A model generated the notes under the pieces. That model made no database searches. It was not told the DNA's origin and saw only the letters and a list, made by a program, of their open reading frames with translations. Of a stretch of DNA of 64,000 nucleotides, positions 36,461-51,000 are shown piece by piece. The stretch's first letter is position 1; each line of letters opens with the position of its first letter. The stretch is from Anopheles merus (Eukaryota > Arthropoda > Insecta > Diptera > Culicidae): contig NC_054084.1 in NCBI RefSeq assembly GCF_017562075.2, positions 19,280,889-19,344,888 on the forward strand. The letters run 5' to 3'. Made by a program: the position numbers and the translations under genes.

Positions 36461-39400
36461 TGCATCCCGCGGGAAAGCTGAGCAACTAAGTGCGTGTGTC
36501 AAACAAATCTCGTTGGAAATATTGTTATTATTTTTCAAATGTTTTTTTCTTTGTATTTTTTAAATGTTAATGATGATTGGTTTGTCTAATGAAGAAAACA
36601 TAATATTCATCTTTCTCTTATATGTATTCAAAAACCTCCAATGAGCTGAGATCAACATTGTAGAGCATCTTTAAGGTCAAATTGATGAAACTATATTTTC
36701 TCACCAAGCTCGTCGAAGTAAGTGGATAGCATAAGGAATATTTTGTAAATTGAAAATAGCTAAACAGGCCCATCGAATATTTTAAAAAACTTCTGTGAAG
36801 TTGAAAAGGGTGTTTCATGTTTGGATTAAGGATAGGTTTACCTATCAAATCTCCAGCAGAAGAATATATATAGCCTTTCTTGTACCAAAATTTGGCTCAT
36901 TAGCTAAAATTAGTGTATAATCTCTTGAATAAACAACGAATTTTAAAAATCTTACCTAAAACAAGCAAACAATTTTATACAAAAAATAAAGATAGAAAGA
37001 GAGAGAAGTTTTATTTCTTTACCATTATATCACCTCTTTCTTCCACCTTTTCAATGCGTAATTTAAAATGATCTAAATGCTGCGCAAAAACACGATCCCA
37101 TATAAACACTTGAGGCAAATTACACAATTGCCCTCAAATTCTTCAAGGTCATCGGCCGGAAGTAACAATGGCCAGATAATAGAGAGCAAAAAACACAAAG
37201 CAAGAAAACAGACATACACAAACACACCCCTTTCTTTTTCCCACAAAAACAACAGAGCCGTGGCCGGCAGGATCGCGCGACTGTTACACAAAACTGTTGC
37301 TTTTTCCCGTTTTGCTGAATTTGGCCAACCATAAAGAAACACAGCCACACACGCACATGTACACAAAACAATGCTCAACCGGTTGTATATCCCCATTGTC
37401 ATCCAATTGTGGGGACGAACAATTCTTCCGAACCAAACACCCTTCCAGGAAGAAAAAGATGATGGTACCATTTTTGCCATCACCAAAGAAAAACCCGGAA
37501 GAAAAACTCCCCGGCGGAACGCAGACGACGGGAGCATTTCGCCAAACCTGTCTGTCTCTGCAGGGAAAACTCTGCGCACAAAAAAAAATGCCTTGGGAGA
37601 AACCGGAAAATAAACCATATTGCCTTCACGCTAAAATGATTAAAAAGGAATTAAACTTTGCCTCAAGTGGTTTCGCCCGAGGGGGCATTTGGGAGCGAAA
37701 AGGGAGGAGGAGCGGGTCGGCAGAGCAGCGCCGAAGAAGGTTAATCGACACAAACACACACACACGGGTCGGGTCTCGCGCCGCAACAGGATGCGGAAGG
37801 AGAAACTGCGACAACAAAGGACATTAATAAAGCGCGCAAAGCCCTCCCGTTTTTCGTTGCCAATCCCTCCCTAGCGGCGCTGCAAACAAACCCCCTTTTG
37901 GATGGAGGGAACAACCCCGGGAACCCAAACAACACATTTATCCCGTCTGTCTGTCTGGTCTGGCCTGGCTGGAAAAGATATATATTTCGCCTCTCCATCC
38001 GTCCGCGGCAAAGGGTATGCGCAGAAGAAAGAATCCTGTTTTCCTCTCCAACACACACATACATACACACACATACACTTTCTGGACCTCACCGGGAGAA
38101 TTATTCCCCCTTCTTCGCGTTGCTCATTGTTCCAGGGATTGAACGAGACCAGAATACAAGACAAGGGGCGGACCGTTGAAGGGAGCTTCTTTACGAGATC
38201 CGTTTTTGAGTAAGAGCAGAGTAGCACACAACCAAAACCACACCAATTTCCTGCACTCAAACTTTGTCTTTGGCTGTACGAAGGACTTCACAAGTATCTC
38301 TGAAGTCCTTTTCCAATGTCCAGCAACAAAACTTTGTACAATAAACGTAATTTCAGGAAGATTCTAGTACTTGGAGGTAGTACTTTAGCTATTTGTTCAA
38401 AGAAATATAGTTTCCAAACGCATTCCGGGAATATCTTTGACATACAAAATACATACTTTTGGGACATCATATAACGACTGATAACTTACATTCTAGCGCT
38501 GGGATAATTAATCCATACAAACTGGGACAATCTCATTTTCCTTCCTTCACAAAAAACGTCTTGTTTATATACCTCCAATAAGGATATGGGAGGGCAAAAA
38601 AAAGCAAACAAACACAAGCGAAAGAGACGGAAATGCCCTAATGCTCACACCCAAGCGTCTCAAGGTCAGTGACGAAATTCGAACCATAACCACGCTCCCA
38701 CAGGCGTCCCAAAGCGTTCCTAGCCAGCAGCCCCAGTACCACGGCCAGCAGAAGCCGCACACAGTCGAATTCGCGCGCCTCTCCCGTCTTATTGGTAAGG
38801 TCCTCTTCCTGTTTCAGACGTTCTGCTAGGCTTCAAACACTCCCCAAAGGCGCTCTCTCTCTCTCTCCTCTCTCCCTCTCTCACACTCACACAGATACCT
38901 TCATCAACGTGTCGCCTACAATTCTGCCAGAGGCTGCGATGTACATGTCCTTATGTACAGCGCGTGACTCCCTGTGAAAGAAGGAATCACACACGCTCGC
39001 TCTATCTCTCGCTCTTTTCATTGTACATACGGCAAGCGGGGGGCGACGCGACACCTAGGGTAGGACGCGGGCAAAGGATACACGATCCTTCCAGAACTGC
39101 CCGTCACAACACAGCGCAGGAGTCGGGCAGGAAGATGCTTGGAAGGACCGGGCAGGATAAGAAGATGGCGATATTGCGCCGTAAATTCGAACACGCTCTT
39201 GCTTTTACTACCAAACCCCAAGCTGCCGCAGCAGCAAGCGTCGTCTCCTTTTTTCAACCCCGACCCGGTGGGGGGGGGGGTGGAAAGGATTCCCACACAA
39301 ATGGCGGGTTGAAGGGAATATTGCGTAAATTGTGCGTACGCGATCCTTGTCTCGTTGTTTGGCGCGCGTGTGTGTGTGTATGTGACTGCACTTCCCGCCT

Positions 39401-41240
39401 TCCCTGTGTTTTTTTGGCGTACAATTTTCCTGCACCATTTTGAATGAACAAAGCTGGAGACGGTCCGAAAGGGGGATGATCAAAATGTCCCGGGAAAAAG
39501 GGACACAAATTATGGCAGTTATGGCAGGTAGTAGAAAAGGCTCTATTTTGCATAAATTTTGCATTAATGTGTATGTAAATTGAACTTTAGCTTTGTTGTT
39601 GCAACGGGAACAAAACTAAAATAAAATATATTATTAATCCCACCTAATTTACAGTGCTTCTCTTACACTGCTCGACATCAAACCATCTGCTCGAATTATA
39701 GCAAGCTCACCTTCACAAAGGTTAATTTAGAAAAAAATGCACAAAGTCTCTGAAACGCACTGCAAATTGTAACACCACTTTGTTTTATACTAATTTTGCT
39801 CACAATAGTATCGAACACACTTTCCAGACCGTTCAGCAGTTGAACAAAACCCCGCACACACTAAACAGCTCGACTGGATGCTGCTGCTGGCTCAGCATTA
39901 TTGCTCGGGAGCGCGCGCGTCCTGGCCGCGTTTGGCTCCTGCAGCTGTGTCGGGCGGGCTGCATGTTGTGATTGCGTACGGGCGCACTTAAGTGTGTATC
40001 TGTCGTGTGAGTGTGTGTGTGTTTTTACTCATCTGTCTACTACTACTCTCGCTTTTCCCGCTCTCTTACTGCCCCCGCTGACCGCTCTATTCCGTTCCAG
40101 ATGCTCCTGTGCTGTCTCGTTCTGCCTGCTACTTCTGCAGCTCTTGCGGGAAAACAGTGCAACAAAAAAAGCACACGATCCTTCCACTACTTGAGTTCGT
40201 TTTTCTTTTGTCTGTCTGTCGCGTGCGATAGCTCTCCGTCTACTATGCCCTAGTTTTTCCAGTGTGTGTGTGTGTGTGTGTCGGTGTGAGTAAGGGAGAC
40301 GCAATTATGGGACGTACTGGATTGCACATTTAAACGCTGCAGCGTTCCGTCTCGATGTACACAAACACACAGAGGATTCGCTTCGGTGGTCCTGCCCGCA
40401 AGTGTGCCTGGGGCAATCGCAACAGACGACACCTTTCCTTCCGCTACCACTCGCTCTAGTGTCCTCTTGCCCCTCTATATTAACTCACCAATACAAGCGC
40501 AAGCAAATGGAAACCGTCTCCGTACATAAGCCGTTTTGATGCAACTGTGCTGCATCGTTGTGTGTGCAACTGCAACGAAATCCACCTTCTTCGTTGCCAC
40601 CACCCTGCTGCTGCTGCTGGGCGTGAAAAATGGCTACGACAACATTGAGGCTGGTCGGGGCTGGTCAGATTCCACAAATGATTTGCGTTCCTCTGTATTT
40701 ATGTAAGTATATACGCGCGATGCATTTTCCTTCTAAATTCCTCTAGCCCCACTGGCATTGCAAAACCCATCCATCGCTGGGCTGGATGCTGGAGCGATTC
40801 CGTTCAAGTTTAGGGTGGGGTGGAACACGGAGGAAAAGCAGCTTCCCGCTCGCCCACTACGAAACTACAACTTGGATTATGTGTGCGATGGAAGATTTTC
40901 GTGAATCAACGCTACAACCGCTTGGCAGAACCGGACGCACATAAGTCAGCTTATGTGCTTACCTTGCGTTTTGGTATGTTTTTATGCTTTTTTTTTTCTA
41001 TGTTGTGGGTGTGTATCACAAAGGGGAAAAAAGCCAAACGAAACTGCACATAAAATGGTGCTTCTTCTCCCAAGTGGAATTTGATGCAGCATTCTGCAGC
41101 CTTTCCGTAAACGTAGCGGGACAATGGAAGCGACAGCCACAGGAGGGGTTGTGCCAGTTTTCATAATTTTACGCGTACGCAATGCATGCGAATTAAAACT
41201 ACTACGGACACTAAGCGTACGTACTGAGCGCGTTATATAC
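36461..41240. other. Non-coding sequence: AT-rich island then GC-moderate blocks
   Basis: The AT-rich island spans about 36500-37060. After it come GC-moderate sequence with CA tracts (37751-37764, 38049-38078), a CT tract (38858-38883), an 11-base G run (39270-39280), a small AT-rich patch with a CTGCTCGAA half-palindrome at 39687-39695, and (GT)n at 40262-40281. No exon is supported. Confidence 0.5.
40262..40281. repeat. (GT)n microsatellite
   Basis: About ten uninterrupted GT dinucleotides. Confidence 0.9.
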
Positions 41241-44140
41241 TCAAGATTATGCTGCATCAGTTGCAGTTTTGCACGTCATTGTAAATACTTTTTCGATTTG
41301 AAATATTACCTGAAATCGTTATAATAATATTATAGTGCAATGATAGTACACAGCATGCTGCTCGAACTGTAGCTAGAACTCTACCAATTCAATTCCCATT
41401 TTCGAGCTCAAATATCGTGCTTTTGAGCTATTTCCCTTAAAGTGGAGCCATAAACTGCAGCAGTTGATAGACTTTTTAGCACAAGGCATTTAAAACGAGC
41501 TCTGATTTGGCTTTTTGTTGCTTTCTTCTTGTTCTCCAAGGAAAAAAACGTTACTGATCCTTGATCGCGTAGCCATTATTACACTGAAAAATCCTTTAAA
41601 TTTCAGTAAATAACGTGGCACAAAAATTCTTCGTTTTGCAAATGAACTCAACGCAATTGTTGACTGATAAAAGAAAGTCAAATTTACGCACTAACAAAAC
41701 ATTTACGCTTTAAACACGATTAATCACTGCCAAATATACAATTTCTGGTGTTTCGAGCACCATTTGTGCAGGTCACGGATAAAGGTGTCACTAGGAATAA
41801 CAATATTGGAACTTGCTATAAAACTGCTCGAATTTTACCTAAGAAAATAGTCGACTATTGCTAGTAAAGAACTCGAGTTTTGCTCGAATATTACTCCATA
41901 AATACTTATTTTTGTAAAAAATCAGCAAGCAAAGATTAGTTTGAATTCGATTCCAAAATGTAACCCATATATTTTAAAAATATGCCATAAATATGCAAAA
42001 TGCAAAAAAACTAACAATCTACCAACAAATAACATTAGAAAGAACAACAAAAACAAAAAAACTATTCCAAATTAAACATAAAACTATATTTGATTCTGTC
42101 TGCCCAACTGGACAGCAAAACTTCATTAATTTCAAACAATTTATTTCCACTCCCGGCGCGTCGCGCAGGTGAATGATGATGATGGAGACGCCACACTCAC
42201 TTACACACACACACACACGCACACGCACAAAGCATAAGTGTCCTCCCAAATGTATGCATAGCGCACACAATGCGCTGTAGCATAAAATGGTACACACAGG
42301 CCCCACCCGAAATGATCAGAGCTTCTGCTCCCCACCGGTGGCACCGTCAGATTCGTGTCCTGTGTCCTCCTTCTTCTCCTGCTGCTCCGGGGGGGCCCAC
42401 GAATTATGGGCGGAAAATGAACGAGCGCATGCGTCAAATTTCAACGCGTACGGCGGTGATGCTGGGCTGGGTTGGTAGGTTGTATGCGTTTTTGCTTTTG
42501 CTTATCAGAGAGAGAGAGAGTGGAAGAAAGAGTGTGTGTGATAAAATGTCCCTTTGAAATTGCACTGCGTATTGTTTGGAATACTTTTCGATTTCAATGC
42601 ACCATTGAGTGGCCTTACGGTTACGCTAACGTACAAAAAGTTTAATACAACTGACCTGTGTTTACAGCAACACACTCAGGAATTGTGCTTTTCACGCTAA
42701 ATATGTTGCCATAAAAAAAGTATAAACCATTTGTCACAACAATCTTAATTGGTCGGCAAATAAAGGCCCGCAATCACATTCGCAGAAAAGTCCCGCTGCA
42801 AAACAAATACCCAATCGAATCAGCGCGCGCGTTATCGAACGTTAGGGATCTTTCCCGGGAACGACACTATCGCTCGCCAAGCGGACGTACTTGGGCACTG
42901 TTTGCACTACGTAATTAATAGTGCAGCAAACAACAGTATAGATTCGCAGAAATGAGTTGAAAAACAACCGACGACCATATTACCACTTCCACGAACGCAC
43001 AAAACCCTCCCGGAAGCGCATTGGTGGACGCTGTGGTGTGGAAGCTGTGACGGCCCTTTGAATGGCAAAACTACCCATCGGTTCCCATAGTTTTTGCGCA
43101 TATGACGTACGCATCTCACCCGACCACACCGACGCGTCACACGCACAACTCCTCCCGCGTGATAGGGAATGGCATACATAACGATATCACACCAATAACA
43201 CCACCACCTACCTCCCCACGGACGCACTCGAAACCGGACGCAGCACATTCGAGGGAGGGGCCCGCTCAACGCCCCTCCAATCGAAGCATTTGGGTTCTCT
43301 CTCATGACCTGGATTTTAAAACGCAATCATCAAAACCTGCTGCACATCCTTCCCGGTCGAGCGGCTGCTTTTCTTGCTCCAGATAGAGGGTTTAGGGAAA
43401 ACTGCCTCTACGGTGACTCCATCGGGTACAACACAGAAGCGTACACACTGCTTGGTGCTGCTCACTGTCACACACCTGTCACCACTAATGTATTCGGTAC
43501 GATCAATCTCTTTCCCAACACTCCTCTGGCAGTTGGCGCTCAAACATCCTCTGAGAAGAGCAAACAACGCCAATGGCTCAATGGTTTAATAACTGACCAT
43601 ACCATACCGGCATCGGTCCGGCGCGTACTACACAACACAGCCATTATGCTTGTGTTATGTGCGGACAGGGAGGAGGAAGCATTAAAAAAAAACCTGGAAA
43701 AACCCCTGCTGCTGCTATTTACCCAAAAAAAAGGGAGAGGGAGACAGGTTGAGCGACGATCACACACACACACACACGACGTTGTCGTTTGCTCAAGTCG
43801 GCCACCCCCCTATGCGAGCGAGTACGGTGACATAATTTGGGACGAATCGATATTTATCGGTTTTGGGTGAAGCGGGGCGTGGGGAGATCTCGCTCTACGG
43901 CTTGATGAATGAAACATGGACCGAGGTGAGATGGTTTTGTGTGGAGGACACACACACACACATTCCGTGTTCGGTTCTATTTTTAGCTCCAAGGAGTGTG
44001 AGATAACGTTTTAGTGTTTTGCCACCAACAGCCCATACCGCTGTCGATTTCAATTTGGAATTCCAGGGAACTAAGCTGCAGTTCGGTTTCGAAGATTTGG
44101 AGTATGGTGGTAGTACGGGTCTATTAAGCCTATTATGCAA
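41241..44140. other. AT-rich island followed by a GC-moderate block
   Basis: The AT-rich part (41241-42110) holds three CTGCTCGAA-type half-palindromes (41358-41366, 41824-41832, 41880-41887). The GC-moderate part (42111-44140) holds CA tracts (42204-42220, 43761-43777, 43949-43962) and a GA tract (42508-42520). No exon is supported. Confidence 0.5.
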
Positions 44141-45001
44141 TAAGGCAGCCGATAAGGCAATGGTTTGGTAAATATGTGCTACTTATAGCAGTGATGAAAA
44201 TATCGATACTATCATCGCTATTGTAAGGCACTGTGAGCTTTACGCTAAACTTTCATGAACTCATAAACGTCTTATTATCATGTTGATTGTTATGACATGT
44301 TATAGTAACAACAACAACAAGAACAACAACTGCTCGAAATGTTTTTTTTTTCTACGTTCTATAACATTGAGTTTCCATGTTTGAAGCTGAAAACCTGGAA
44401 TTTTCAGCCATCTTCTATCAAAACATTCCAATCAGGGTTGTATCATGAGTCTTCGATTGACAAAAGTATTTCACCGTAGTCCACTCTGACAGATTTGTTT
44501 GACTATTGTTCAATTTTCTAGATTGGTTATAAACATTCATACATGCTATAATTGATTTGTTCGTATCTCATTTCTTTGGTAGGCTCTCATTATGTATTTT
44601 CATATTTATATAATAGTTAAATTATGACACACTTAACATCTACATACCTGTCCAAAATGGTTTGTTCACATTTTTATAGTTTATTTTGCTTTACATAATT
44701 ATTACCTTTTTTACTAACCATAGAAAAATTTTATTATGGCACCTTTAAAATTGAAAGCTGGTTAAAGTATGATAGCTCATCGTTTAGTTTCTGCCAGTGT
44801 AAATTTTTTGAAAATAATACCTGACGACTAAATATTTCAGGTTCAAGTTTTTTATGGGTTGCTGATATAATTTCAACCACCAAATGTCAAACTCCTTTAA
44901 AAACTAATTCGAAACCCAAAATTCCCCAATGTTTAAAAGCGTCCATTCTAATTATTTACTTAAACTTGTGAGCTAATCTTCAAAGCTAATCTTCATAAAA
45001 C

Positions 45002-45180
<179 letters not shown>

Positions 45181-45393
45181 AATATAAAACGATGTCAATC
45201 GTCAAACTCCTTTAACAATTATGTTTAAAAAACATACCATAGCGAATTAAATTAATTATGCACTTGATAAGACTTAGGTTCATTGTTTTATGTTTTGAAG
45301 TAGCTTATGTAACGTATTTTTTTTCCAAATATTATTTAAACCGATTCATAACCATCTTCCATAAAATTTGAGGCCTGACTTGCAGAACAAAAT

Positions 45394-45411
45394 TTCGAGC
45401 AGGTGCTCGAA
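45394..45411. repeat. Near-perfect palindrome of the CTGCTCGAA family
   Basis: TTCGAGCAGGTGCTCGAA differs from a perfect palindrome only at the central two bases. Confidence 0.75.
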
Positions 45412-45440
45412 TTTTCCCTTTCCTTTTTCCTTTCCATCAA

Positions 45441-47806
45441 AATCGCCGCAGGGCGGAAAGAAATATTACTAAGCATACTTTTACCTATTTACCTACAAAC
45501 ACTTGAACTCAACCAGCAGCACAACCTGACCGTTCTTGATAAATCAATACCAAGAACGCCATTCTTCAACAACGGAAATCATTAATCTTGCTAGATAAGT
45601 AAGAGAGCTTTCGTCACAGCTTGGTATTGCTCCTGCTGCTGCTGCTGCCACTATTTTCTACCCAACCTATCTATACCGTATGCTTACCCTACATTCATCC
45701 CCCAAAAGATAGAACACTACCGCTCAGTACAGTATTCCAACTGTCACCCGATGCCCTAAATTTATTCCCACAGCTGTATACACTCCCCGTGCTCCGGAAA
45801 GCTACTCTTGTGCGCACACCTGTGTACTGACCTTTCGAAATGAAATATTTAATCGACCATTTTTAAACCACACGGGATCGAATCTAATTCCCCCGCGCTT
45901 CGTCTGAAAATAAACAAACATCGGTGTGTTGTGTGCTGGAGCCTGGAGGAATCCCAAAACAAAACCACAAACGCAAAGAGAAGCGGAACACAACACAATC
46001 ACAGAAGAGCACAAGGTTAGGAAAGTAGAAACGGCAAAACAGAAAACAAGGGAAAAAAACGGAACAAGGTTAAGGAGAATAGAGTTGAGAAAAGAGTGTA
46101 AGCAAGCGTGGGGACGGCGATCAAATCCACCGACCAAAATACGAATCCGCCAAAAACGAATGCTTTCCAGCCATGCGGGGTTGGGGTTGACGAACGAACC
46201 AACTCAACATCAACAAGTGGGGTGAATGACGAAGAGGGAGAGAGGGAAAAAAGGGGGGAAGGGGAGGAGGTTTACCAATGTTTCTAATGCGCAATTTGTT
46301 GAACCCCACACCTCGCCACACGATCCGCGCGATCCGGCCACGTGAACGAGCGCGAGCGCACCCGGTCAAAGTCGAGTCTCCCGGACAGATCGACAAGAAC
46401 GCAACGCGAGAAGGTTGCTGGTGCTGCGGCGCGCTTCAAAAGCAGCACAGTTTAAACATTGCGAGAATGAGTAAAACATTTTAAAAAAAAATGGTATTCC
46501 ACCCAAAACGCACACACGTCAATGTGAAAGGTTGACGCAAAGCGAAGTGCCGCCCGCGCGTCGGGCGGATTATGATTTTCAACAACAGTAATAATAAACA
46601 AAAACACATCAAATTGAGCCACACACAACCACACTCCCCGCACTCTGAAACGATTGCAGAGGGTGGTGAAGTGTGTGGGCAAATGGCACACAAAAGGGCG
46701 GCGAGTTTGGGGCGTTGTTGTTTTTGCGATTTTGGATTTCAAAAAAAAAACAAACGGACGGTGTAAAACGAGCTGGCCGAGCTCGAACTTTCGGTGATTC
46801 CACGGACATCAATAGACACACACACACACACACACCGGTGTGCTTGGGTCACAAACAGACACCTACCAAAACGCTCGCACAACATTACGCAACGCACGCG
46901 GGAGGGCGAGAGATTTCATTCATAACTTGGGCGGGTTTCGAAACCGAGGCCGCGGCGTCCACCACCCAGCCCCAGCAGTGCCGGCCGGAAGTTGTCGATC
47001 GATTGAGAGAGGAAGAGAGTGAGAGCGATGTACGTGGGCAATGTAAGGGTTGGGAATCGTGAGAGCCTTGCCAAGCGTGTGTAAATAAGAGATATTGAGC
47101 CTACCAAACTGAGCTAAAAACTGATCTGTAGAGGCGTCGCCCAGTGCTTAATGGCGTAGTTGACGGGTCCGTGCCATTACATGCCATTAAAGGGTGGACA
47201 TAACAATCATCGGGGTGAGGATTTATCATCGCGGAGGGTTGTGGAGAGAAAGAGAGAGAGAAGCTAAGGGAGAACTGCCACAGACAGCGAACCTTCTCTC
47301 GCGCCAAAGATGAACTCTCTCTCTCTTGCTGCATGGGTTTCTCTCCCGTGCTGCCTCAAAGCGCGCTTCATTCGGGGGCGACTGTACATCCTCCTCTGTG
47401 CATACCCGTCCTCCCCCACCCCATCAACCCTTGCAACGTGAAACATCAACAACTCAATGATTATTGCTACACATTTACCCTACATGTGTGGTTTTGTGTC
47501 TGTGTGTGTGTGTGCCCTGGAATGACGCACCGTTCAAATGTGTAACCAAGTTCTGTGCGCGTCATTGTAATCAAATGGGCAAAGTTTGAAGTGAGAGATA
47601 GAGAGGGCACGAGACGAAGCGGGCGGAAGGATGCATGTTGTTTGTTTTGATTGTAGGCTTTGGTGGGCGAGGTTGGGGGTTTATTTTTCACCCCCCTCCT
47701 TCTCCGTAGTCCGCATTTTACAAACGAGCGTCGCGTGCATTTTCGCGCGCGCTCGTGCTCTTTGCAGCAGGATGCACTTGCATCATCATTGCAGTTCGCT
47801 CGCTTG

Positions 47807-47837
<31 letters not shown>

Positions 47838-50380
47838 TTTCTCCACAAACGCCACAACAAGCCTACCGGTCTGCTCCAGCCCGTGCGCCGCTTCTCCCTC
47901 TGGCGGCCGCCAGTTGACCCGACCGGATGTTGTTTGTTTATCGAGCGCCAAGTGTTGAAGCCGTGCTCGTGCAACGCGCTACGACAATATACTGGCCACT
48001 ACTGGTGTGTGCCGCGGGATGATGCACTTGTACCTATTTGTATTTACCGATTGCAGCCTGTGTGTGGGGTCGGGTACCCGGTGATTTCCTTTCTTTTAAA
48101 CAAATGTGTGTAATTTTTGCATTATTTCTAGCTAGCCAAGTGAGTGGAATACATCATGCATTCCACATGGACGAACGGGTGCCAGAAAGGAAGGCAATTG
48201 AGGTTTGAAAAATAGAGCTACACATATCTGGGTCAAGAGCAGTGCTGAGTGGGCTTCTTCCACTTGTGACAGCAACAATAAGTGCAAGATGATTCCCTCC
48301 CATAAAGGGGAGCAAATTATCGTTTTGCCGTAGAATGAGTAAAATGTGTCCAAACAGAGTAATTAAACAGCATTATGCACAAACTGCATACTAAAAACAG
48401 TAACAAATGATTAGTATTGAATATCGTTATTTTTTGTCAAATATTTTATGTAACAATGTAAACAATGTATAATAAAAATCAAGGGTATGTGTGAATTCAA
48501 ACGAATAAGAATAAAACAAACATAAAAGCAATAAATTGTAAGAATAAAGTAAAGTAATAAACTCAAACGAAAAATAAGAGATAATACTAAGGAGACTAAA
48601 CGTATTAATAGACCTCTTATATGCTCAAAATTACCATACGAATGACTAACACACACTTTTTTTTTGTGTATAGAAAACCATTAAACAAGAAATCAAAAAA
48701 TCATGTACAATTTATTAAGCAATCGATCAAAATAAATTTATGAAAACATAATATCAAGTATTACAACAAGAGAAACAAATGACTGCATGAGTGCTCAACA
48801 AATATTCAAAAGAGCAACAAAATAAACTATAAAAACATAACAATTTACTTGTTAGTTAAAAGTATCATTTTGCAAATTTTAGTTTATTTCTGCTCTTATT
48901 AATAGCATTTTGTGTAATTATCTTTTTTAATTAAAAAAAAAACTTGGAAATGTTTCCAAATGAGAACGAAAAAAGTATTTCATTGATTATGACAGCACAA
49001 TATTTACCACGAAAAAAATCCACTCAAACAAATGATTACCAAAGTAAAAGGAACAGCACCCAAACGCTAAGGACTGTGAAGCTCTTCTCCGATCGATCGG
49101 GTTTTCTATTTTTAAACAACACACTTCTCCAACTACAACTATGTCACCGAAAGGAACAAAAAGATAACACTTGTGCTAAAATAAACCCACACAATATCAC
49201 CATCAAACAGTTCCCCAACGAAACACAAAGGATATTAGTTGCGAATGTAATGCTTTCCTCGGGCAAGCTGTGTGTGAGTGTGTGATTGTGTTGCCCACGC
49301 GTCCATATTACATCGAGTTCATTAAACTTTTCTGTAGATGCTTTCGAGACATAAGGTAGGCAAACACGAAAAGAAAACGGTGAACCTTTCAGTGCGGTGG
49401 CATTACAGCAAGCACCAGGCGACTCCATTCTGTTTCGTTTGACTTTTTTTATGGCGATGAAGGATGTACCTATGTTGTTTTTACTATTCTTTTCATAAGA
49501 TAATATAATATGTTTTTTTACAAATTAATCTATTACATAAGCATTACATATCTTACCTTTTAGTTCCAGATGATAAAAGTCTTCAAAGGACGAAGTTCTC
49601 ACCGACCAAGTTTTGCTTGTATTGGTTTATTGTGCGCTTACTGTATGCAGCAAAATAGTATTTTATGTCACAAAACGTACACAATGTATTATCACTTTTG
49701 CAACCCCTTTAATAACTTTCACACCACCTTGCGAGTTAACGCATCCTTCACACCCTGCACACAAAAACACCACACACACACACAGACAAACTAAATTTGC
49801 ACACGCAATCGAAAGCAATTCTGGGGCGAATTCCTTTAAAGCTTTACTCACACAAAAACGATTCACCACAAACACCTCGCCACGAGCGGGCTGCTAGCTT
49901 GAACACAACTTTTTTTCCTCTACACCACAAATTTAACTTCTTTTCTTACTCCATCTACACCATCAACACATGCAGCTGAACACACACTTCGAACACTTTT
50001 ATTTTTGTAATTTTCTTCTTTCACTACTTTTAGGACAATAAATTTCACTAATTTTCACTTAAAAACATTAAACAATCGTTTTCACTGCCACAGGCCGTGA
50101 ATTACACACACACACACACGATGAAGATTGACACGAGGGTGGCTTAACGGTGTTTGATTTGTTGTGTTTTTTGCATTATTTGTTTTTATTTTAGTTTTGT
50201 TTTTTTTTTTTTTGTTTTTGCTCTCAAGCACACAGTTGTAGTTTTTATTCAGTTTTGATTACGTTTTAACAGTTTTGGTAGCACTTGAATTGTTTATAAT
50301 AGCAAAATCTGCAAGAATACAAGAAAATTATTCGTTATTGATACAAAACGTGTGTATAATTGAAAAATACAAAATACAGT
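45441..50380. other. Non-coding: GC-moderate block, AT-rich island, mixed sequence
   Basis: The GC-moderate part (45441-48340) contains CA (46815-46835), GT (47498-47514) and CT (47809-47832) microsatellites. The island at 48341-49570 is very A-rich. A short mixed block (49571-50120) with CA tracts and then T-rich sequence follow. No exon is supported. Confidence 0.5.
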
Positions 50381-50384
50381 ATAG

Positions 50385-50670
50385 AAAGAAAAAAACACAT
50401 AAAAAAGAATAAATGAACCGTAAACATTATATATAATTAGAAAATAGAAGTAATAAAAAACAAAATAATAAAAAAAAACAACGAACATAAGAAAGAACAA
50501 CGCAAAAACAAAAAAATAAAAAAAACACAATATACATGAAAACGAAATAAAACAACCCAAAGAACCAAACAAAATTTAAAACAAACAAAAATACATTTAT
50601 ACTCCAGGCTGCCAGAAAACTGCAAAAAATGCAACTGTAAAGCACCTCTCAAAGGAATTCCAAGATTATT
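50385..50670. repeat. Left copy of a diverged tandem duplication
   Basis: It shares, in the same order, ACCGTAAACATTA (50416-50428), AAAACAACCCAAAGAACCAA (from 50549) and ATGCAACTGTAAAGCACC with the copy at 50760-51000. This copy has become strongly A-rich between the shared blocks. Confidence 0.65.
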
Positions 50671-50759
50671 TATTAATGATTCATTTTTGATAAAAAAAAG
50701 ATGTGTTAAAAAAGACATTATAGAAAGAAAACAAAAAAACTTAAAAATGAAAAGTTACA

Positions 50760-51000
50760 AAAACAAGAAAAAAAGATAAAGATAAATAAACCGTAAACAT
50801 TAAATGCAATCAAACATACAATAGAACAAAACAGCAACCACTAAATGAAAATATGGAACAATCCACACTATGCATCAAAACGACACAAAACAACCCAAAG
50901 AACCAAACAAACCGTAAAACATCAATGCACACACTCCAGCTGCCACACCGCTGCAATATGCAACTGTAAAGCACCCCCCCGAGGGAGGTTCAAGTGCAAC
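50760..51000. repeat. Right copy of a diverged tandem duplication
   Basis: The same ordered blocks as 50385-50670: ACCGTAAACATTA (50789-50801), AAAACAACCCAAAGAACCAA (from 50886) and ATGCAACTGTAAAGCACC (near 50957-50974), after an ACTCCAG(G)CTGCCA block present in both copies. The offset between copies falls from about 373 to about 338 bp, so indels have accumulated. Confidence 0.65.

Noticed and set aside
37073..37618. 181-codon minus-strand open frame with ATG and hydrophobic stretches
   Set aside because: No family recognised; the hydrophobic part comes from CA/AAAC-rich DNA read in antisense; kept only as non-coding.
43304..43870. 188-codon plus-strand open frame without simple-repeat bias over its first half
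   Set aside because: No recognisable domain, ends in CA repeat, and has no conserved start or splice signals; possible but unsupported.
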